Shown: positions 17,001-23,637 of the stretch, one piece after another | Position numbering within the stretch: position 1 is the first letter of the stretch | How the letters are laid out: each line of letters begins with the position of its first letter | Assembly: GCA_021821465.1 (NCBI GenBank) | Contig: JAKACM010000025.1 | Location: 1-50,135 of the forward strand | Length of the DNA stretch: 50,135 bases | From: Bacillota bacterium | GTDB taxonomy: Bacteria > Bacillota > Sulfobacillia > Sulfobacillales > Sulfobacillaceae | Reading direction: 5' to 3' | Notes under the pieces: model-generated | The model's input: only the letters and a program-made list of their open reading frames with translations | Databases searched by the model: none | Told to the model about the DNA's origin: nothing | Program-made: the position numbers and the translations under genes

Positions 17001-19226
17001 TCTCCCGCCGGCGGCAGTGACACCTTTTACGTAACCCACGGATTTGGGTTTACTCGAATCGAAAAACGTACCGGAGAGTTGACCCACAAAATGGAGACCA
17101 TTGTCCCTCCTCACGACTCGGTAAAATTCATTCGATTGCAATTGCATAATCACTCGAAGCGGGCCCAAAAGATTGCCGTAAGTTATTATGCCCAGTGGGT
17201 TCTCGGAGTTCATTCGGAGCGTGAATCGCCGTTTGTCATCACATGGTGGGATGATGATGGCCAGATCTTAATGGCTCGCAATACCTATCAAGAGACCTTT
17301 CGCGACCAAATCGCCTTTTTGCATATGGCCGCACCCATAAAAAATGGTCACGATCTTTCGTGGACGGGAGATCGTGAGGAATTCATCGGTCGGGAAGGGT
17401 CCTTGGAAGAACCCGTCGCCTTAACGCAAGAACGTCTCTCCGGGCATGTCGGGGCTTTTCGCAGTTCGTGCGGAGCTGTGCAAAGGATCTTAGATCTACC
17501 GCCCGGTACCGATGTGAGCCTAGTGATCCTAATGGGATCGGCCCCATCATCCCTAATGGCCCGGGATATCGTGTCCCGTTTGGGTCATGAAACCCTATAC
17601 CAAGAAATTAAGCATCAAGTCACCCAAAACTGGAACAATGTTACTTCGCAAGTCAGTGTAAACACTCCGGAGCGTGCCATGGATCTGATGCTTAACGGCT
17701 GGCTTCTCTATCAAACATTAAGTAGCCGCCTATGGGCTCGTACGGCCTTTTACCAGGCCGGCGGCGCTTTTGGCTTTCGTGATCAACTTCAAGATGCACT
17801 TTCGCTCTTGCATGCCGACTCCTCCATAGCCCGGGATCAGATTCTATTACATGCCGCGCATCAGTATGAAGAAGGTGATGTCCAACACTGGTGGCATGAG
17901 GAAATCCACAAGGGCATTCGTACACGCATTTCGGACGATTTGCTGTGGCTGCCTTACGCCGTTATGCGTTATTGGGAACATACCCAAGATGTTGGCATTT
18001 TCAACATCACAGTCCCCTATCTCCACAGTTCTCCTCTTTCACAGGGCGAGAATGAGCGTTACGAAAACACTCAGATCTCGGATAAAACCGGTACCCTGCT
18101 CGATCATTGCTTGCGGGCAATCTTCCATGCCCTCCATTTTGGTCGGCATGGAATTCCCCTTATCGGGACCGGGGATTGGAATGACGGTATGAACCAAGTT
18201 GGATTGGAAGGTCGGGGAGAAAGTGTGTGGCTGGGATGGTTTTTAGTGGATGTCTTGAAGCGATTTGTGAACTTAAGCCGCAGCCATCCCGGGATGTTGA
18301 AGGTTGAAATGACAACACAATTCGAAGAGATCATAACCTCGCTGGAGACCCACATCAATCATTTCGCATGGGACGGAAAATGGTTTCGGCGAGCCTACAC
18401 GGACTACGGCAGATGGCTTGGCACAGAACAGGCCGAAGAAGGGCGGATAGACGCCATCGTTCAATCTTGGGCGGTGATTTCTCAAGGCACTTCAAAACTT
18501 CGACAACACAGGGCTATGCAGTCCTTTGATCGCGAATTAGTGGACCGAGATTGGCACCTGGCACGGCTATTAACTCCGGGTTTTGACCAAACCCCCAAGG
18601 TGGGATATATTCAGGCCTATCCTCCCGGCATTCGCGAAAACGGAGGACAATACACCCATGGTGCGGTATGGAGCATTATTGCCTGGACTATGCTGGGGCG
18701 AGAGGATAAGGCTTGGGAGTTATTTTCTCTCATGAATCCGATATTAAGAACAGCTTCTCCTTTCGCAATAGAACGTTACCAGAACGAACCTTATGTCATG
18801 TCCGCGGATGTCTACTCAGCCCATTGTTGCCCGGGACGGGCAGGTTGGTCATGGTATACAGGTTCCGCAAGTTGGATGTATCAAGCCGGCTTGGAAGCTA
18901 TTCTCGGAATTAAACGCCGAGGCCATCAGCTCTTCATTCAACCCTGTGTTCCTCGTAAGTGGCAGACTTTCACTCTGAACTACCGATTTCACAGTGCGAC
19001 ATATTGCATTGAGGTCAAATTTCATAATGCGAACCGGGCGGAAAGCCAGTGCGTCATTGACGGAGTGCAGCACACACACAATGGATACTTAACCTTGCTC
19101 GATGACGGGCTAACCCATAAAGTCACATTTTTCGCAAACCGGGGGCGAATCGCAAGAAGAGTTGCCGATTATCACCCTCGAAAAAAAGTGCTGACCTCGG
19201 GTTTTCCGAAGACTCCCACATCATAA
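11094..19226 (+). CDS. Cyclic beta-1,2-glucan synthase-like protein (GT84 + GH94)
   Basis: At 2710 residues it is close to NdvB/ChvB-type enzymes. Residues 1-380 are soluble and helical, followed by two or three membrane segments (about 384-450). A GT84 glycosyltransferase region follows, with VVMPVIWSQTEDVDDVIG (about 466), LTIDHDTILP (DxD-like, about 600) and RGDWQLLPWLG (about 756). More membrane helices lie at about 796-950. A glycoamylase-like module has GVYGFYEALDF and FMAHHQGMSL (about 1306-1340), and two sugar-binding-like regions follow. The C-terminal GH94 phosphorylase domain carries YQAGGAFGFRDQLQD (about 2216), GTGDWNDGMNQVG with the acidic catalytic residue (about 2360) and YPPGIRENGGQYTHGAVW (about 2507). 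It should make and process a beta-1,2-glucan at the membrane; cyclisation is not provable here. The ribosome site GGGAGG is strong. Confidence 0.9.
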   Translation: MRRNNTQLRIQARELALRNDVITRHPRTHRFWHAFKRDMLSLQSFAVHLSRTRVLCAQSAEDWLVDHIAFIQVQSQALVRQMPRRVFQRLPLLREQRMPRIYAICDDYLKHTEGHYDPLSFEQYLEAYQEVSVLTTLECWLFPAMMRLVIIRRLAENMQEVRLRHEACARVNAVLTPFKLSSPSHKAISAALNDMVRKRNLSSAEVVHLVRHLNEWEPEMTIVRDWLSTYVDSRHMNLEALASFERQFASHLQVIVGDLVTSLHAVERQPWYNTFVKISRVDKIFREDFHSGYSRLDRSSQDLLRNQVEKIANRLHLPETLIAQRAIDMAQSMRKGTPIHGGNETHRHAHPAYYLLDPQGIRQLLKDLSRTKHSGWHPALTVRLHAFPAYALSLTVLFMGLMVAASFWITHGSTFRDCSWIIILVILSLPVSEWALTLVHMAIMRGYPTRLLLRYDFSTRVPGEARTMVVMPVIWSQTEDVDDVIGRLEVHFLANRQPHIHFAILADFEDRHTETTPEDQKLVTYALSQVNRLRQKYGSDRFFLLHRSRRFNPSEGVFMGWERKRGKLVELVELLSGHYDTSFTTIHGNTEIFRDIHYVLTIDHDTILPIGAVARLIGTIHFPYNRPRLNAKGSRVIEGFGLLEPRIAVSYDAAHRSLLGAIWAGEPGIDPYTMALSHPYQNLFGEATFVGKGIFDVQAFLKTVVERVPDNAVLSHDLLEGGFLRTGLTPDIEVIEDHPSSFYSYQRRSDRWIRGDWQLLPWLGPWYQNRRGRPEQVDLSPLTRWQIFDNLRRSLVAPALFLIALFSLSILPGHPDVWEEVVLLTLFLPLLQAALGNLWRGVRWKQIKLATAQSLVQFMTLPFIAIGNMMAIWLTLYRLLVSRRHLLEWVPASKTNRGKDYHIFIYEPQGKIAIVLFGAWAWWVTSPRDHVIGTILPAIWLLSGVVIRYMSRPLTVNESQWIQTAKPELASWAQQIWSFFEHYVTEEESWLPPDNVQFLDNEVISHRTSPTNIGLYLASVVAARDLDFIDTPLLIKLLDSTLETLMVMEKWHGHLFNWYDTQRAKPLEPRYVSTVDSGNFVAYLMVVQRSLLERRQSESSWARPIHVLEEKIEQLIAGTDFRVLFSADEHLFTIGYSVNRNQRDSTLYDLLASESRQTSFIAIALGQIPVSHWFALGRPMSVFSGRKTLLSWSGSMFEYFLPHLILRTYKPSLWDSTCRGAVDRQRQYAAQWEVPFGISESGYYSFDYQWNYQYHAFGVPGLGMDPHLDEDLVVAPYATIMALPYANRHALNSLAQLETLGAKGVYGFYEALDFTRRRLPPGDACQVIQSFMAHHQGMSLLTLVNLLRQNVMIERMHREPHVRAADLLLQEKVPDNAAITSVPLGLAAGPDPMANPLEKAFRRFNTIDTTAHINTASNGRLTSVIEDDGSGFLRFRGIDVTRWRPDPLISTSGQAVYLHDVETDQTWSVSRYPTRRESAIETTFRVNHTHFEGRYQALTWQLDVTVHPDLNAEIRKLTISNESQEMRTIEITSFLELSLARPQSDQAHSAYSKLFVETFYDPDQECLFAHRRSGPQEKMSLWAGHRMYISKQATPYEFETDRGQFLGRNHTLAAPQAINRPLTESQGAVGDPAFIMRRRIKMRPGESLDLYFVTAVGESRAQVSEIIQWLKEPSQVEQGFRLAAMRSHIDLHYMALTADQALDAQDLASCLLFPAPLSKLRQDAIAQNSLSQSGLWSLGISGDIPIVVVSLANFADMPFVTLLARQLSYLEKLGTVSADLVILQESEHSPQDTLEELKNRIKARGTDTIGHITAFQASKLPREITILLRAAAMVWLNARGPRITTQLHKRHDHPLIRGISHRSRNKTPKVSHDKITGEFFNGRGAFVEDGRAYHLTVQKSRPLNRPWSNVLANPAFGTLVTELGTGYTWGKNAREFKLTPWSNDPILDPPGECLYLRDLDTQKLWSATPSPAGGSDTFYVTHGFGFTRIEKRTGELTHKMETIVPPHDSVKFIRLQLHNHSKRAQKIAVSYYAQWVLGVHSERESPFVITWWDDDGQILMARNTYQETFRDQIAFLHMAAPIKNGHDLSWTGDREEFIGREGSLEEPVALTQERLSGHVGAFRSSCGAVQRILDLPPGTDVSLVILMGSAPSSLMARDIVSRLGHETLYQEIKHQVTQNWNNVTSQVSVNTPERAMDLMLNGWLLYQTLSSRLWARTAFYQAGGAFGFRDQLQDALSLLHADSSIARDQILLHAAHQYEEGDVQHWWHEEIHKGIRTRISDDLLWLPYAVMRYWEHTQDVGIFNITVPYLHSSPLSQGENERYENTQISDKTGTLLDHCLRAIFHALHFGRHGIPLIGTGDWNDGMNQVGLEGRGESVWLGWFLVDVLKRFVNLSRSHPGMLKVEMTTQFEEIITSLETHINHFAWDGKWFRRAYTDYGRWLGTEQAEEGRIDAIVQSWAVISQGTSKLRQHRAMQSFDRELVDRDWHLARLLTPGFDQTPKVGYIQAYPPGIRENGGQYTHGAVWSIIAWTMLGREDKAWELFSLMNPILRTASPFAIERYQNEPYVMSADVYSAHCCPGRAGWSWYTGSASWMYQAGLEAILGIKRRGHQLFIQPCVPRKWQTFTLNYRFHSATYCIEVKFHNANRAESQCVIDGVQHTHNGYLTLLDDGLTHKVTFFANRGRIARRVADYHPRKKVLTSGFPKTPTS

Positions 19227-19254
19227 AAAAGGAGCCGAAGAAAATTCGGCGTCC
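19225..19254 (-). terminator. Rho-independent terminator of the sulfur-oxidation cluster
   Basis: On the minus strand GGAcGCCGAA-ttttc-TTCGGCtCC (19254-19231) forms a stable stem followed by TTTTTT (19230-19225). It sits about 65 nt after the stop of the GAF gene and just after the stop of the convergent glucan synthase gene. Confidence 0.8.
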
Positions 19255-19318
19255 TTGTGAAAGCCGTCGTCCCCCTCGTCCTCTCGACTGGCACTGAAGG
19301 GGGAAAAACACTTTTTGT

Positions 19319-19771
19319 TCAACTGAGCGCCTGGGCAACTTCTCCCAGCCATTCTATCGCCTCCAGGTTCATGCCGTCGACTTTCGGAGACTGGCAATCC
19401 AGCACGGCATAGACATGACTCTGGCGTATGATTGGGAGCGAGACTTCCGAGTGTGTCTGCGGAACCGCCGCAATATAACCCGGAAATTTCTTAATCGACC
19501 CCACAATTTGCACGGCCCTCTCTGCAGCACAAGAACCGACAACTCCCTCTCCCCAGGCAATAATTAAAGGAGAAGGAGGGCCGCTAAACGGCCCCACCAT
19601 TAAATCTTGACCCAAATGCCGAACACGATAAAATCCAATCCAGGTCCACTCAGGCCATAAGAGGCGGATTTGCGCCACAATATTGGCCATAATCGCCACA
19701 TCCTCCGGACCTTGGCGTGCCCATATGCGGATTTCTGCCAATGCAGATCCCCAATCCCTGTTTTCTTTCAT
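19319..19771 (-). CDS. GAF-domain protein related to free-Met-R-sulfoxide reductase, catalytic Cys missing
   Basis: The 150-residue protein is one GAF domain with the fRMsr/YtsP layout: WTWIGFYRVRHLG, LMVGPFSGPPSP, WGEGVVGSCAAE, KKFPGYIAAV, HSEVSLPI and VYAVLDCQSPKVD. In active enzymes three Cys lie in 'PAC', 'GVCG' and 'IACD'. Here these are PSP, GVVG and IAAV, so reductase activity is unlikely; a nearby Cys in GSCAA is not in a known catalytic position. It may be a ligand or redox sensor. The ATG at 19771 is chosen, with GAGG 6 nt upstream. It is the last gene of the cluster, 11 nt after dsrE. Confidence 0.8.
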   Translation of the reverse strand: MKENRDWGSALAEIRIWARQGPEDVAIMANIVAQIRLLWPEWTWIGFYRVRHLGQDLMVGPFSGPPSPLIIAWGEGVVGSCAAERAVQIVGSIKKFPGYIAAVPQTHSEVSLPIIRQSHVYAVLDCQSPKVDGMNLEAIEWLGEVAQALS

Positions 19772-19782
19772 TTTTCGCCTCA

Positions 19783-20163
19783 CTAAAAGCTTATGACCAC
19801 CTGGGACTCCAGTGCCATGTCATTCACGGCGCTGCCTCCTACCACTCCTTCGGTTTCGATGAGATCCTCCAAAGTACAGTCATTCAAGTCGAGACTGGGG
19901 GCACAGACATAGAATTTGACACCGGCTTCGCGAGCCTGGTCAATAAAAAATTGCAGTCGGGCACCATCGCCCCCTTCTTTAACCGTCAGTTCCTCGGCCA
20001 CTCCGTGCTTTAACAACTGAGTCGCACGGATCGTAAAAACCATCGAGACATCATGATCCATCAGAGCGGCTGTAGTTGCCAAGAAGAACGGAGATGCCGC
20101 TCGATACGAAACTTCCGGTCCCGTCGTAAGAATGTACAAGAATTTTTTGGCCTCTGAAGACAT
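19783..20163 (-). CDS. dsrE: DsrE-family sulfur carrier / sulfurtransferase
   Basis: This 126-residue protein begins KKFLYILTTGPEVSYRAASPF and shows the DsrE/DsrF fold with the conserved Cys in VKFYVCAPSLDLND, plus a second Cys six residues on. DsrE3A-type proteins next to tusA and shdr genes carry sulfane sulfur in the cytoplasm and exchange it with TusA. The start at 20163 follows AAAGGAGG ideally; the upstream in-frame ATG at 20184 would place the ribosome site inside the gene. The order tusA-dsrE and its position after lbpA fit sulfur delivery to sHdr. Confidence 0.88.
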   Translation of the reverse strand: MSSEAKKFLYILTTGPEVSYRAASPFFLATTAALMDHDVSMVFTIRATQLLKHGVAEELTVKEGGDGARLQFFIDQAREAGVKFYVCAPSLDLNDCTLEDLIETEGVVGGSAVNDMALESQVVISF

Positions 20164-20187
20164 GCAATTTCCTCCTTTCGACAACCG

Positions 20188-20436
20188 CTATTTGGTCCGA
20201 CGAATCATAAAACGAAAGACTTCACCCTCTTGTTCAGCAAGCAACAACTCGTGTCCGGTGGACTTGCTCCATGCCTTAAAATCCGCCATGGATCCCGGGT
20301 CCGTACTGAGAATTTCAACGATCTGGCCTATTTCAACACCCATAATGCCTTTTTTGGCTCGAATGACGGGCATCGGACATTTGAGTCCGGAAGCATCAAC
20401 TTTGAGATCGGCTTCAATAGGAGTATTCATCTTCAT
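20188..20436 (-). CDS. tusA: TusA-family sulfur carrier protein
   Basis: An 82-residue TusA/SirA-type protein with the sulfur-binding motif LKCPMPVIRAKKGI (Cys at about residue 19) and the later TDPGSMADFKAWSKSTGHELL. It accepts persulfide sulfur on the CPxP Cys and hands it to DsrE and probably to the sHdr/LbpA machinery. ATG at 20436 follows AAAGGA. A gap of 247 nt separates it from lbpA upstream and holds no gene. An internal promoter there is possible, but I see no convincing boxes. Confidence 0.92.
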   Translation of the reverse strand: MKMNTPIEADLKVDASGLKCPMPVIRAKKGIMGVEIGQIVEILSTDPGSMADFKAWSKSTGHELLLAEQEGEVFRFMIRRTK

Positions 20437-20683
20437 GACACATCCTTTCAAAAATGATTAGGATAACCTGTGTGCTCGTTCCGATTCTTTTCACACCCGG
20501 GACCGGATTGGAAAAGGCCGCCTAAGATTATGAATTCACTTCTCAAAAGGTCTTCAGCCTGGGTCATCCACTCAAAAGGGAAAGCCATCCCGTCTCGATT
20601 TCTCACGCCAAGCTGTCATCTCCCACGCTGGGGGTCATACCTACTCTACTCCAAATTGTAGACAAGACCCCACTCTCTTCTCT

Positions 20684-21166
20684 TCAAAATGCGTCGTTGA
20701 AGCGTTCCGGCGAATCACTATCCACAGGCTCACAGCGTATACACGTAATGCCTTCGTCTTTCAGCTTATTCCGGTAAAAAGGAGCCACATCGACCCCTTT
20801 GATCAAGTGTGGACTGGGCCACGACGTGCCGGCCCGAAACTCAACGATCCATCCTTCACCGTAAGGATCTCGGTTGATGATGTTGGGATCGGCCGACACC
20901 TTCTCGTTAACCCCAACGATACTCCCCTCGAAAGGAGCCGGAAAGGGGCCAACCCATTTGGCGGATTCGATGGTTGCGACGTTTTTTCCTTCTTTAACCG
21001 TCTTGCCCGCCTTAGCCCGCACATGCAGGATCCGTCCGGACCGGGTTTGGGCCGGATCCGTCATCCCCAAGCGCAAAACCCCGGACGGAAGAGGAAATAT
21101 CCAAACATCTTTGTCCACATCAAACCAAAAATCGTCGGGGAATTCACAAGCAAAAACCTGCGCCAC
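20684..21166 (-). CDS. lbpA: Lipoate-binding protein, GcvH-like (second copy)
   Basis: This 160-residue protein resembles the glycine-cleavage H protein. DVWIFPLPSGVLRLGMTDPAQ is followed by GKNVATIESAKWVGPFPAPFEG, where the Lys of ESAKW is the predicted lipoylation site (about residue 69), and then DPYGEGWIVEF. A C-terminal extension of about 50 residues, YRNKLKDEGITCIRC, ends in extra Cys. No glycine-cleavage genes are adjacent; the sHdr context makes it an LbpA, in which lipoate is thought to carry the sulfur being oxidised. GTG start at 21166 with a G-rich ribosome site. It is 15 nt from the first lbpA. Confidence 0.88.
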   Translation of the reverse strand: MAQVFACEFPDDFWFDVDKDVWIFPLPSGVLRLGMTDPAQTRSGRILHVRAKAGKTVKEGKNVATIESAKWVGPFPAPFEGSIVGVNEKVSADPNIINRDPYGEGWIVEFRAGTSWPSPHLIKGVDVAPFYRNKLKDEGITCIRCEPVDSDSPERFNDAF

Positions 21167-21181
21167 GAAAGCTCCCCCCCT

Positions 21182-21619
21182 TTATTGGGCACATTTTATG
21201 CCGTCTTGTTGAAGTTTTTCACGGTAGGATTGGACCCCCTTCTCGCCGGTGGCCAGGAGGATTTTGTCCTCCTCCCAATTTGATGGCTTGATTTTTAACA
21301 GCCAACCCTGGCCGTACGGATCGTCATTAACCAGACCGGGATTGGCCTTCACGGCCTGATTGACCTCTATCACCTCCCCTGCCACAGGTGTCGGAATGGA
21401 TCCGACCCATTTTCCGCTCTCCAAAGTCCCCCCACTCTTGCCACGAGCCAAGGTTTTCCCTGTTGCCTTTAAATTGACCACGATGATCTTGCCCGCTAAA
21501 CTTTGAGCGACATCGGACAAGCCGATCAACACCACGGTCTCCTCTGATTTCACCCAGACGTGCTTTTCAATCCAGTAGTACAAATTCTCCGGAATATTGC
21601 ATCCTTCCACTTCGGCCAT
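21182..21619 (-). CDS. lbpA: Lipoate-binding protein, GcvH-like (first copy)
   Basis: This 145-residue H-protein-like LbpA has HVWVKSEETVVLIGLSDVAQ, GKSGGTLESGKWVGSIPTP with the predicted lipoyl-Lys in ESGKW (about residue 71), and DPYGQGWLLKI. The C-terminus YREKLQQDGIKCAQ parallels the second copy and also keeps a Cys. Known LbpA proteins are dedicated to sHdr sulfur oxidation rather than glycine cleavage. The ATG at 21619 follows GGGGAG. The two copies differ enough to be old duplicates. No lipoate-protein ligase or LipS-type gene is in the window. Confidence 0.9.
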   Translation of the reverse strand: MAEVEGCNIPENLYYWIEKHVWVKSEETVVLIGLSDVAQSLAGKIIVVNLKATGKTLARGKSGGTLESGKWVGSIPTPVAGEVIEVNQAVKANPGLVNDDPYGQGWLLKIKPSNWEEDKILLATGEKGVQSYREKLQQDGIKCAQ

Positions 21620-21638
21620 TATCTCCCCGCCCTTTCGA

Positions 21639-23636
21639 TCATTTTACGGCCACGGCAGATTCCGGAACACTCAGTCCGACTGCTTGGGCCAAAAGTTCCG
21701 CGACGTCCACGACTTTAATACGGTCTTCGCTGCCGGTTGTTTGCACGGCTGCCGAAAACATGGACATATCCTTGGGACACGCCACGACAAAATAGTTCAC
21801 ATTATCAAGCGTCAACGCCTCCCGGATCCGGTTGTCGGCCGGTCGCTCCTTAATCCCCACTTCCTCCATCCATATCCGTCCGCCTCCCGCTCCACAACAA
21901 AAACTGTTGGCACCATGACGAGGCATTTCCACCAGCTCGACTCCCATCTTCGTCAACAATTGACGGGGAGCTTCAAATACCCGGTTCCAACGCCCTAAAT
22001 AACAAGGGTCGTGATAAGTGACACGAATAGACAGGGGTGAGGGGGAGAGCCGGCCTTGTTCGATCAGGTCCAAAAACGCTTGGGTGTAGTGCCTTATCGG
22101 CTTTTCAAATCCCAATTTGCCATACTCGTTGCGCAGTGCGTTAAAAGAATGGGGATCGGTGGTAAAGATCTGGTTATATTCCGCTTTGTCCAGCCACTTG
22201 AGATTTTTTTGAGCCAAGGTCTCAAATAACCCGAATTCCCCCATACGTAACGCTTCGTTCCCGGCATTGACTTCACCTTCGTACAAAATGCCAAAATCAA
22301 TTCCGGCTTGTTGCAAAATTTGGGCCACCAGTCTTGAGAGTTCTTGCAAGCGGGGATCATAGGAGGCAAAGTCTCCGACAAACCACAACCAGTCTATCTT
22401 TTCCTTGCGTGCATCTTTAATCGGTGTATCCAAAGCTTTAGTCCAAGACGGACGTTTGCGGGGCGGCTGCCCGAAGGAGTTGCCTTGACGATCCCAGCCC
22501 ACTAACACCTTTTGACTGTTTTTGTCGACTTCCCCCTCTTCCATCAACGCCGCCCTCAATCCGGCGATTTTGGGAACATGTTCAATAAATACCGGACACG
22601 CCTCTTGACATGCACCGCAAGTGGTGCAAGACCATAATTCCTCGGCCTTAACAACTCTCCCGGCCAAAGGTTCGACTTCTTCACCTCCGAGTTCCCGGCG
22701 TAAAGCATCCCGCAACTCCAAAATAACCATTTTGGGAGACAAGGGCTGACCCGCGGCATAAGCGGGGCAAACCGCCTGACACCGGCCACATTCCGTGCAG
22801 GTGAACAGATCCAAGACATCTTTCCAGTTCATGTCACTAAATGTCTTAATGGCCATCGCCTCCTCCTCTTTTAAGGGAGGCACCAACTCTCCGTGAGGAC
22901 GCGTTTTGTGAAGAAAAATGCTGGGGACAGCCAAAAAGATGTGCAAATGCTTAGATGTCGGCAAATAAGCCATGAACATAAACACCATGCCGATATCCAA
23001 AAGATAGCCCAGAATGTATCCCCCCTCTGCCACCGAGACGTTAGAGGCTACGTGGGTTGCTATCCACAAATGCCCCAATTCATATCCCACAAATCCCCAG
23101 GGGTTCAGGGTGGCATGGACATGAAATAGATAGGGGGATGCAAAAGGATAAAAGGATTCATGGAGAAAGATCCCGATCATAATCACCGCGATCATCCCCA
23201 AAATGAGGTAACCGTCTCTTTCGTCGGATCCATGATAGCGTTCCGGTTTCACGACGACCCGTTGGTAGACCGCCAAAACAATCCCCACCAACACAAGCAG
23301 TGCCCACAAATCGACCACAAAAGCCAGAGGTGCGTCCAAAGTGACATGGGGATCGAAAATCTGGGCAATAGCCGACACCACATCAATCAACAGCACCACA
23401 AATCCGCTGAAGATAAAGAAATGAAGTATCCCGGATAACCGAAGCCGCAATAAGCGTTTATGCCCAAAGACCTGGCCCAGCATGAAGCTGAGCCGTTTGG
23501 GCCAGTGGTCTAAGCGGTCGGTGGAGCGGGCCTTTTGCATCACTCGAAAAATAGGGAGCATTCGATAGACGAAGTATCCCGTCGCCGCCAAAAACATGAG
23601 GATGGTTAAGAGCACCAAAATGTCTTGACCGATCAC
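21639..23636 (-). CDS. emo: Membrane ETF:(methyl)menaquinone oxidoreductase-like Fe-S protein (EMO type)
   Basis: A 665-residue fusion. Residues 1-250 hold about six membrane helices with a NarI/cytochrome b-like pattern. Two [4Fe-4S] motifs follow, CTECGRCQAVCP (about 279) and CTTCGACQEACP (about 337), then a two-part HdrD/GlpC-like region. The second CCG part is complete (DPCYLGR about 541, CCGAGGGR about 580). The first lacks its Cys: it reads GEVNAGNEALR where the sister fusion protein at 25390 has EEKCAGDSQR. Proteins of this type take electrons from EtfAB and reduce menaquinone. Directly behind etfA (1 nt gap), it should link cytoplasmic sulfur oxidation to the respiratory chain. Confidence 0.85.
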   Translation of the reverse strand: MIGQDILVLLTILMFLAATGYFVYRMLPIFRVMQKARSTDRLDHWPKRLSFMLGQVFGHKRLLRLRLSGILHFFIFSGFVVLLIDVVSAIAQIFDPHVTLDAPLAFVVDLWALLVLVGIVLAVYQRVVVKPERYHGSDERDGYLILGMIAVIMIGIFLHESFYPFASPYLFHVHATLNPWGFVGYELGHLWIATHVASNVSVAEGGYILGYLLDIGMVFMFMAYLPTSKHLHIFLAVPSIFLHKTRPHGELVPPLKEEEAMAIKTFSDMNWKDVLDLFTCTECGRCQAVCPAYAAGQPLSPKMVILELRDALRRELGGEEVEPLAGRVVKAEELWSCTTCGACQEACPVFIEHVPKIAGLRAALMEEGEVDKNSQKVLVGWDRQGNSFGQPPRKRPSWTKALDTPIKDARKEKIDWLWFVGDFASYDPRLQELSRLVAQILQQAGIDFGILYEGEVNAGNEALRMGEFGLFETLAQKNLKWLDKAEYNQIFTTDPHSFNALRNEYGKLGFEKPIRHYTQAFLDLIEQGRLSPSPLSIRVTYHDPCYLGRWNRVFEAPRQLLTKMGVELVEMPRHGANSFCCGAGGGRIWMEEVGIKERPADNRIREALTLDNVNYFVVACPKDMSMFSAAVQTTGSEDRIKVVDVAELLAQAVGLSVPESAVAVK

Positions 23637-23637
23637 T

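Noticed and set aside
20452-20683. Plus-strand frame in the lbpA-tusA gap
   Set aside because: It runs against the operon, has no ribosome site, and no motif; best read as spacer.
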